Below are positions 58,435 through 64,000 of a stretch of DNA of 64,000 nt, piece after piece. The DNA comes from Brachybacterium sp. SGAir0954 (lineage in GTDB: Bacteria > Actinomycetota > Actinomycetes > Actinomycetales > Dermabacteraceae), in NCBI RefSeq assembly GCF_005490785.1, contig NZ_CP027295.1:1302001-1366000 (forward strand). Direction: 5' to 3'. Position numbers and translations under genes: made by a program. How positions within the stretch are numbered: the first letter of the stretch is position 1; each line of letters starts with the position of its first letter. The notes under the pieces were generated by a model. That model was not told where the DNA came from. It was given only the letters and a program-made list of their open reading frames with translations, and ran no database searches.

Positions 58435-59859
58435 ATGAGCTCCCAGCCCACCCCGTCGCTCGTCACGATCGACCTCACCGATCCCGGTGAGGGCCTCACC
58501 GAGGCGGAGATCCTCGACATCAAGGTGAAGCCCGGTGACGCCGTCGCCATCAACGACCCGGTGATCGAGGTCGAGACCGCCAAGAGCGCCGTCGAGCTCC
58601 CCAGCCACGTCGCCGGCACCGTCACCCGCGTGCTCGTCGCCGTGGGCGACGAGGTCGCCGTGGGCGCCCCGCTCATCGAGGTCGACACCGCGGGCGGCGC
58701 AGCGCCCTCCGGCGCAGCGACGCCCGACGTCGACACCGAGGTGCCCTCGCCCGAGGAGCCCGCGGCCGCGGCGCCGGACCCTGCCGACGCCGAGCCGAAG
58801 AACCTCGTGGGCTACGGCGCGAAGGAGGCCCCGCAGCGCCGGCGCCGCCGCCCCGCGGCCCAGGAGGAGCAGGCGGGGGACGAGCAGTACCCGGCCGAGC
58901 GCGCCCTCGCGAAGCCGCCCGTGCGCAAGCTCGCCCGCGACCTCGGCATCGCCCTGTCCTCCGTGATCGCGACGGGCCCCGGCGGCACCGTGACCCGCGA
59001 GGACGTGCTCGGCGCCCAGCAGCGCGCGATCTCCGGCACGACCTCCGGCGAGAGCGACGCCGACTTCTTCCCCGAGGAGTCCCCGCAGGTCCCCGAGGGG
59101 CTCGGCGGCGCCATGAAGTCCGTCCGCGACCAGCCCTTCGCCGGCGTCACGAGCGACGAGCGCACCACCCGCGCGCCCATCCGCTCCGTGCGCAAGCGCA
59201 CCGCCGAGGCGATGGTGGCCTCCGCCTTCACCGCCCCCCACGTCACCGTGTTCAACGAGGTGGACATCACCGCGACCTGGGACATCGTCCAGCAGCTGAA
59301 GGCGTCACGGGAGTGGAAGGACGTCAAGGTCTCCCCGCTCGTCGTGGTCGCGAAGGCGCTGCTCGTCGCGATCCGCCGCAACCCCGAGGTGAACGCCTCC
59401 TGGGACGAGGCCGCCGGCGAGATCGTCTACAAGCACTTCGTGAACCTCGGCATCGCCGCGGCCACCCCGCGCGGGCTCATCGTGCCCAACATCAAGGACG
59501 CGCACCTCATGACCCTGCGCGAGCTCGCCGACGCGATCGACGACCTCGCCCGCACCGCCCGCGCCGGCCGCACCCCGCTCTCCGCGACCCGCCAGGGCAC
59601 GATCACCATCACGAACTTCGGCGTGTTCGGCATCGACTCGGGCACCCCGATCCTCAACCCGGGCGAGTCCGTGATCCTCGGCGTGGGCGCGATCAAGGAG
59701 AAGCCGTGGGTGGTGGACGGCCAGATCGTCCCCCGCCGCGTCGTGCAGCTCGCCGCGAGCTTCGACCACCGCCTCATCGACGGCGCCCTCGGCGCGGAGC
59801 TCCTGCGGGACGTCTCCGCGGTGCTCGAGAACCCGAGCATGGGCCTGGTCTGGGGGTGA
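58435..59859 (+). CDS. dihydrolipoamide acyltransferase (E2)
   Basis: This 474-residue core enzyme has one lipoyl domain with Lys50 in EVETAKSAVELP, an acidic linker, the E3/E1-binding domain PPVRKLARDLGIALSSVIATGP, and a catalytic domain with the HxxxDG motif DHRLIDG (His445, Asp449). It moves the acyl group from E1 to CoA. The start is set by AAAGGA. No dihydrolipoamide dehydrogenase (E3) gene follows, so that subunit is supplied from elsewhere. Confidence 0.92.
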   Translation: MSSQPTPSLVTIDLTDPGEGLTEAEILDIKVKPGDAVAINDPVIEVETAKSAVELPSHVAGTVTRVLVAVGDEVAVGAPLIEVDTAGGAAPSGAATPDVDTEVPSPEEPAAAAPDPADAEPKNLVGYGAKEAPQRRRRRPAAQEEQAGDEQYPAERALAKPPVRKLARDLGIALSSVIATGPGGTVTREDVLGAQQRAISGTTSGESDADFFPEESPQVPEGLGGAMKSVRDQPFAGVTSDERTTRAPIRSVRKRTAEAMVASAFTAPHVTVFNEVDITATWDIVQQLKASREWKDVKVSPLVVVAKALLVAIRRNPEVNASWDEAAGEIVYKHFVNLGIAAATPRGLIVPNIKDAHLMTLRELADAIDDLARTARAGRTPLSATRQGTITITNFGVFGIDSGTPILNPGESVILGVGAIKEKPWVVDGQIVPRRVVQLAASFDHRLIDGALGAELLRDVSAVLENPSMGLVWG

Positions 59860-59861
59860 CC

Positions 59862-59882
59862 GGTGGCCGGTCCGGGGCCACC
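59862..59882 (+). terminator. hairpin after E2
   Basis: GGTGGCC (59862-59868) pairs with GGCCACC (59876-59882) around a 7-nt loop, 2 bp after the E2 stop and before the crcB promoter. Confidence 0.5.
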
Positions 59883-59908
59883 CTGGGTCCGGTCGGGACG
59901 AGCATCGG

Positions 59909-59914
59909 TACCCT
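59909..59914 (+). promoter_or_regulatory. -10 hexamer TACCCT for the crcB pair (leaderless)
   Basis: TACCCT is followed by 6 bp and the GTG at 59921. A leaderless start leaves no room for a fluoride riboswitch. Confidence 0.55.
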
Positions 59915-59920
59915 GATCCG

Positions 59921-60574
59921 GTGACCTCGACCCCTCCAGCCCGCGACAGCTCCGCGCGCCGCGACGACCCGCGGATGCACACGGTCGAGATGGCCGCCCT
60001 GCAGCTCGACGAGGTCGAGGCTTCGCGGGTGCTCGGCTCCGGCCCCGTGCAGCCCGGCGGGCTCACCGCGCGGCGCACCGCCCTGCTCGTCGGCATCGGC
60101 GGCGCCGTGGGCGGCGGCCTGCGGTACCTGATCTCGGTCATCGCGCCGACCGTCACGACGCCCACCCTCGTCGAGATCCCGTGGGCGACCCTCTGGGCGA
60201 ACGTCATCGGCTGCCTCGCGCTCGGCGCGCTCACCGGCGTGCTCGAGGTGCGCCGCGCCCCGGCCTGGACGATGCCGCTGCTGGGCACGGGGCTGTGCGG
60301 CGGCTTCACGACGATGTCAGCGGTGGTTCTCGAGGGCTCGGCGATGCTCGGCGCCGACTTCCCGATCCTGGCCCTCGCCTACGGCATGCTCACCGTCTCC
60401 CTGAGCCTCGGCGCGGTGGTGCTGGGCCTGCTGATCGCCCGCCGGATCGCCCGCCCCGTCGCGGACCCGGCCCTCCACGACGGCTCCCGCACGCCCGCCG
60501 CGCTGCCCGGCCCGGGTGCCCGGGTGCGCTCCGCCGAGTCGCCGGTGTCGCCGGTGGAGGGGGAGGCCCGATGA
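59921..60574 (+). CDS. CrcB/Fluc-family fluoride channel subunit 1
   Basis: This 217-residue protein has four membrane helices (about residues 50-180), preceded by a 48-residue charged N-terminal extension and followed by a Pro/Ala-rich tail of about 35 residues; typical CrcB proteins have 110-130 residues. The family motif appears as GTGLCGGFTTMSAVVLEG, where the usual TTFSTF aromatic pair is Met and Val. It probably forms a dual-subunit Fluc channel with the next gene, exporting fluoride. GTG start; ATGA overlap downstream. Confidence 0.8.
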   Translation: MTSTPPARDSSARRDDPRMHTVEMAALQLDEVEASRVLGSGPVQPGGLTARRTALLVGIGGAVGGGLRYLISVIAPTVTTPTLVEIPWATLWANVIGCLALGALTGVLEVRRAPAWTMPLLGTGLCGGFTTMSAVVLEGSAMLGADFPILALAYGMLTVSLSLGAVVLGLLIARRIARPVADPALHDGSRTPAALPGPGARVRSAESPVSPVEGEAR

Positions 60575-60987
60575 CCACCGCGCTGCTGGGCCTCGGAGGC
60601 CTGCTCCTCGTCATGATCGGCGCCGGCATCGGCACCGTCGGCCGCTGGGCCCTCGCCGAGCACGGGCCGCGGCTCCTCGCACGCCGCCTGCCCGAGGTCG
60701 ACCTCGCCGTCGTGCGCCCCTGGATGACCTGGACGGCGAACGTCGTCTCGAGCTTCCTGCTGGGCATCGTCGTCACCCGCCTGGGCGCAGCGACCGGCGG
60801 CGCCGGCTACGTGTTCCTGCTGCTCGGGACCGGGCTCTGCGGTGGCCTCTCGGTGCTCTCGACCGCCGCGATGGACGTCGTGGACCTCGTGCGCCGCGGC
60901 ACCGCCTCGATCGCGCTCGGCTACCTCATGCTCTCCGTCGGCGTCTCCATGGCCTTCCTGTGGCTGGGGCTGGTGATCGGCTCGTGA
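60571..60987 (+). CDS. CrcB/Fluc-family fluoride channel subunit 2
   Basis: This 138-residue partner has four membrane helices and GTVGRWAL near the N-terminus, NVVSSFLLGI in helix 2 (conserved Asn), and the motif GTGLCGGLSVLSTAAMD. The conserved TTFSTF is again altered (SVLSTA), so both partners lack the phenylalanine pair known to line the pore in studied Fluc channels. It is translationally coupled on both sides (ATGA and GTGA). Confidence 0.8.
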   Translation: MTTALLGLGGLLLVMIGAGIGTVGRWALAEHGPRLLARRLPEVDLAVVRPWMTWTANVVSSFLLGIVVTRLGAATGGAGYVFLLLGTGLCGGLSVLSTAAMDVVDLVRRGTASIALGYLMLSVGVSMAFLWLGLVIGS

Positions 60988-62786
60988 CCACCCGTCCCCA
61001 TCCCGGCGCGCTCCTCGCCGCCGGCGGCGTCCTCGTGCTCGTCGCCGTCGTCTCCGTCCTCGCGGCCGACGCCGCGGGCGGCGGCGCCCTCGCCCTGGCC
61101 GACGCGGGCGCCGTCGCCCGGCACGGCGGCCCCGTCGCCTCCCTGATCGCCGATCTCGCCGCCGCGGTGCTGCTGGGCGGCGCCGTCGTCGCCGGCTGGC
61201 TGCTGCGCGAGGACGAGGACCGCGTGCGCGCCATGGCCCTCGTCGCGATCGCCGGCGGCGTCACGACCCTCGCCCGCGGCGTGTCCCTCCTGTTCTCCTA
61301 CGCGGTCGCGACCGGGCAGCCCGTGGGCAGCGCACGCTTCGGCTCGGACCTGCTCGTCTTCGTCTCCACCGACCTCGGGGTCTGGCTGATCACGGCGGTG
61401 GTCCTCGCGGCGATCGCGACCACGGCCGCCGCGACCGGCTCCTCGGTGGGCCTCGCCCGCACGGTCGCCGTGCTCGCCGGGATGCTCGCCTTCAGCGCCG
61501 CGATGACCGGGCACGCGGCGGGGGACTCGAGCCACGAGGTCGCGACCTCCACGATGCTCGTGCACCTGCTCGCCGTGGGCGTCTGGCTCGGCGGCCTCGG
61601 CACCCTCCAGCTGCTCCCCGAGCGCTCCCGGGACGACGCCCGCGTGGTGCGCGGCTACTCGCACCTCGCCCTCGTGTGCTGGATCGCCCTCGCCCTGAGC
61701 GGCGTGTGGGCGCTCGCGGTGCGGATGAACGGCCCCGGCGACCTGCTCACGAGCGCCTACGTGCAGATCGGCCTCGCGAAGGCGGCCCTGCTGATCGCCC
61801 TCGGCGTGCTCGGCGCCCTGCAGCGCCGCGAGCTCGCGACCGCGGGGACCGTCTGGGCGCGGGGCTCCGTCGCCGCCTACCGCCGCCTCGCCCTCCTCGA
61901 GCTCGTGCTCATGGCGCTCGCCGTCTCCCTGGCCGCGGCCATGAGCTCCTCCCCGCCGCCCGCCGAGCAGTCCACGCCGCCCTCGGGCCCCGCGGGTCTG
62001 CTCACGGGCTACGTGCTGCCGCCCGCGCCGGAGCTCCCCGCGCTGCTCGCCCAGTGGCGCCCCGCGCCCTTCCACCTGGCGCTCTGCGCGGTCGTGCTGC
62101 TCGTGTGGTGGCGCGCCGCCGCCCCGGCCCGCCCGCGCCGCGCGACGGTGCGCCTGCTGCTGGGGCTCGGGGCGCTGCTCGTGCTCACGCAGGGCCCCTT
62201 CGAGGTCTACGCGACCGTCGCCTCCTCCGCGCACCTGCTGCAGCACGTGCTGCTCGCCGCGCTCGCCGGGGTGCTGATCGGCAGCGCCCTCACGGTGCCC
62301 GAGCGGTGGCGCGCCCTCACCGGGCGGTCGCAGCTGCTGCTCCTGCTGCCCGCCGCGGCGCCGCTGCTGCTGGTGGGCGCCGCCTATGCGGTCTCACCCG
62401 TGCTGCACCTCGCCCTGGACTCGCATCCCGCGCACCTCGCCCTGCAGCTGCTGTCGCTGCTCGCGGGGGTGCTGCCGGTGCTCGCCGTGCGGGCCTCGAC
62501 ACGGCCGCTCCTGCTGGCCGCCGTGCCGCTCGCGCTCACCGCGGCGGGCGGGGCCGCGCTGCTCGGCACCGACGTGCTGCTCGCGGCGAGCTGGTTCGGC
62601 GCGACCGGACGCACCTGGTGGGCCGACGCCCTCGCCGATCAGCGCCGCGGCGGCGCCGCGGTGCTGGGCGTGGCCCTGCTCACCGCGATCGCCGCCGTCG
62701 TGACGCTGCTGCTCCGCCGCTCGCGGATCAGGAGAGCAGCGAGCGCACCGTCCGCAGGCGCGCGAGGAGCTGCTCGCGGTCGGTGA
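60984..62786 (+). CDS. large CopD/CtaG-type membrane protein
   Basis: This 600-residue protein with about 15 membrane helices appears to combine two known parts. The N-terminal half is CopD-like (LVHLLAVGVWLGGLGTLQLL, copper-resistance family), and the C-terminal half resembles the CtaG/cytochrome c oxidase assembly membrane domain (QGPFEVYATVASSAHLLQHV, LHLALDSHPAHLALQLLS). Both are associated with copper delivery, but function here is inferred. The GTG at 60984 overlaps the crcB2 stop. Its last 59 bp overlap the converging monooxygenase gene. Confidence 0.78.
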   Translation: MTTRPHPGALLAAGGVLVLVAVVSVLAADAAGGGALALADAGAVARHGGPVASLIADLAAAVLLGGAVVAGWLLREDEDRVRAMALVAIAGGVTTLARGVSLLFSYAVATGQPVGSARFGSDLLVFVSTDLGVWLITAVVLAAIATTAAATGSSVGLARTVAVLAGMLAFSAAMTGHAAGDSSHEVATSTMLVHLLAVGVWLGGLGTLQLLPERSRDDARVVRGYSHLALVCWIALALSGVWALAVRMNGPGDLLTSAYVQIGLAKAALLIALGVLGALQRRELATAGTVWARGSVAAYRRLALLELVLMALAVSLAAAMSSSPPPAEQSTPPSGPAGLLTGYVLPPAPELPALLAQWRPAPFHLALCAVVLLVWWRAAAPARPRRATVRLLLGLGALLVLTQGPFEVYATVASSAHLLQHVLLAALAGVLIGSALTVPERWRALTGRSQLLLLLPAAAPLLLVGAAYAVSPVLHLALDSHPAHLALQLLSLLAGVLPVLAVRASTRPLLLAAVPLALTAAGGAALLGTDVLLAASWFGATGRTWWADALADQRRGGAAVLGVALLTAIAAVVTLLLRRSRIRRAASAPSAGARGAARGR

Positions 62787-64000
62787 ACGGCACGAGCCGC
62801 TCACCGGTGCCCTCGACCGCGGCGGGCCGGCGCGCGCCGCCGCCCAGGAGCGACCCGAGCCGGCCGCGCAGGCCCTCACCGCCCGGGGCCGGGGCCGTCG
62901 GGACCGCGGAGTCCGAGCCCGCGCGCAGGCGGCGGAACTGCTCGATCCCCGTCGACCCTGCGGCGCCGTCGAAGCGGGCGCGCAGGAGGTAGGCGGCGAC
63001 GTCGGCCTGCTCCACGAGCACCGGCAGCACACCGCCGGTGACCCGCTGCTGGCCGAGCACCACGAGGTCGTCGCGGCCGCGCGGGAACGCGCCGAGGAAG
63101 AGGTCCAGGTCGCCGTTCGCCGTGCGGGGCACGACGCCCTCGGGGAGGTGGCCGGCGCCGGTCTCGTAGCCGGTCGCGAGGATGATGAGATCCGCGGCGA
63201 CCGGGCCGAGCCCTGCGACCACGGGACGGCCGTCCTCGATGCCGGTCACGGCGCCCACGGGGGTGATGCGGCCCTCGCGCACGCGGTCCAGGACGTCGTC
63301 GGAGACGATCACGGAGTCCTCGAGCAGCGGGGCGGTCGGGGCGGGCAGGCCGACGGAGGCCGGATCGCCCGCGGCGCGGGAGACGACCGCCTCGGCGATC
63401 CTCCCGTTGAGGCGGCCCAGCACTGCCGGCTCGCGCGCGGCGAGCACGTCGCCGGGGGTCCCGGCGATGCGGCGCGGCACCACCCAGTGGCCCGTGCGGA
63501 CGGACCACTGCACCTCGAGGGCGCGGCGGGCGGCGTCCACGGCGATGTCGGCCGCGGACTGCCCCGAGCCGACGACGAGCACGCGCCGGCCCTCGAGGCC
63601 GTCCGCCCCGTTCCACTGCGAGGAGTGGATGACCGTGGTGCCGTGGCCCACCTCCGACGCCCACGCGGGGCGGTGGGGGCGCTCGGCGATGCCGTGCGCG
63701 GAGACGACGGCGCCGTAGACGTGGATCTCCCCGGTGGAGAGCTCCACCTGCCACACGCCGTCCTCGAAGGGGCGCGCCGAGCGCACCTCGACGCCGGGGC
63801 GGAAGTGCGCGGTGAGGTCATGGCGCGCGGCGTAGGCGCGCAGGTACTTCGCCATCTGCCCGGGCGTGAGGAACTCGGGGAAGGACACCGGCTGCAGCAT
63901 GTCCTCGTACTGCGTGCTCTCGCGGGAGGAGACCATCTCGAGCGCGGGCCACACCGGGGAGTCCTCGCGCTGCAGGTTCCAGATGCCGCCCACGTCCTTC
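62728..64000 (-). CDS. flavin-containing monooxygenase / NAD(P)-binding oxidoreductase (5' end outside window)
   Basis: The visible 420 residues begin at KDVGGIWNLQRED, the segment that follows the FAD-binding Rossmann motif in flavin monooxygenases; that motif lies beyond 64000. Present are the second dinucleotide fold VLVVGSGQSAADIAVDAA (NADPH) and LIILATGYETG, the family's closing motif. The C-terminus is Gly/Arg-rich. The substrate is unknown. The gene converges on and overlaps the CopD/CtaG-type gene by 59 bp. Confidence 0.85.
   Translation of the reverse strand, partial: KDVGGIWNLQREDSPVWPALEMVSSRESTQYEDMLQPVSFPEFLTPGQMAKYLRAYAARHDLTAHFRPGVEVRSARPFEDGVWQVELSTGEIHVYGAVVSAHGIAERPHRPAWASEVGHGTTVIHSSQWNGADGLEGRRVLVVGSGQSAADIAVDAARRALEVQWSVRTGHWVVPRRIAGTPGDVLAAREPAVLGRLNGRIAEAVVSRAAGDPASVGLPAPTAPLLEDSVIVSDDVLDRVREGRITPVGAVTGIEDGRPVVAGLGPVAADLIILATGYETGAGHLPEGVVPRTANGDLDLFLGAFPRGRDDLVVLGQQRVTGGVLPVLVEQADVAAYLLRARFDGAAGSTGIEQFRRLRAGSDSAVPTAPAPGGEGLRGRLGSLLGGGARRPAAVEGTGERLVPFTDREQLLARLRTVRSLLS

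Noticed and set aside
59860-59920. Fluoride riboswitch before the crcB pair
   Set aside because: The -10 hexamer lies 6 bp before the start codon, leaving no leader, and the expected conserved riboswitch segments are absent.

Overview
The window is very GC-rich chromosomal DNA with dense, short-spaced genes. Many neighbouring genes share 4-bp ATGA/GTGA start-stop overlaps, and many genes start on GTG. The gene content points to an actinobacterium: a mycothiol synthase (mshD), a DUF4244-type Flp pilin locus, an actinobacterial-type PstSCAB, and a topA-tmk-holB neighbourhood beside a tad locus and an MrfA-like helicase. My best guess is Brachybacterium or another member of the Dermabacteraceae/Micrococcales. 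That is an inference from content and gene order; no database was searched. I see no tRNA or rRNA genes, insertion sequence, prophage or CRISPR array.

Layout. 1-19.1 kb is mostly minus strand: holB, tmk and a Gfo/Idh oxidoreductase; a carbohydrate ABC importer (solute-binding protein plus two permeases); topA; a PAP2 phosphatase; a class I methyltransferase. A plus-strand MrfA-like helicase follows, then a compact Tad pilus operon (ssd, tadA, a fused tadB/C, flp, two TadE-like genes). 19.14-19.53 kb has no gene but holds a good promoter and strong inverted repeats, at the position where mycobacteria encode the RNA-polymerase-binding RNA Ms1. 19.5-32.5 kb is housekeeping: xth, an SDR, pyrE, a zinc metallopeptidase, DedA, a SpoU methyltransferase, class II fructose-bisphosphate aldolase, a membrane/iron-sulfur/nitrobindin operon read leftward, and mshD-mutT1 read rightward. 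33.2-37.7 kb is pstSCAB behind a clear PHO box. 37.7-50.3 kb holds an ABC/FtsX pair, rhodanese, a CPBP protein, an SDR, csoR-purB, a holin-like membrane protein, a hydrolase, hisC, a DUF222-HNH protein, an MFS carrier and a P-loop kinase.

50.3-64 kb carries a second Gfo/Idh oxidoreductase. Next comes a signalling and glycosyltransferase cluster: a membrane histidine kinase facing a response regulator, HEAT-repeat protein and processive GT2 operon. It is followed by a branched-chain-type 2-oxoacid dehydrogenase operon (E1alpha, E1beta, E2) whose promoter contains a perfect palindrome, a pair of CrcB fluoride-channel subunits, a large CopD/CtaG-type membrane protein, and the 3' part of a flavin monooxygenase that runs off the window.

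Control signals. At least thirteen start codons lie 6 or 7 bp after a TANNNT -10 hexamer, which is the signature of leaderless mRNAs. Long perfect GC-rich hairpins without U-tracts mark most operon ends, and two more sit inside operons (flp and pst). The most interesting items are the candidate Ms1-like RNA, the kinase/regulator/HEAT/GT2 module, the palindromic operator of the dehydrogenase operon, and the PHO box with a second repeat array upstream.
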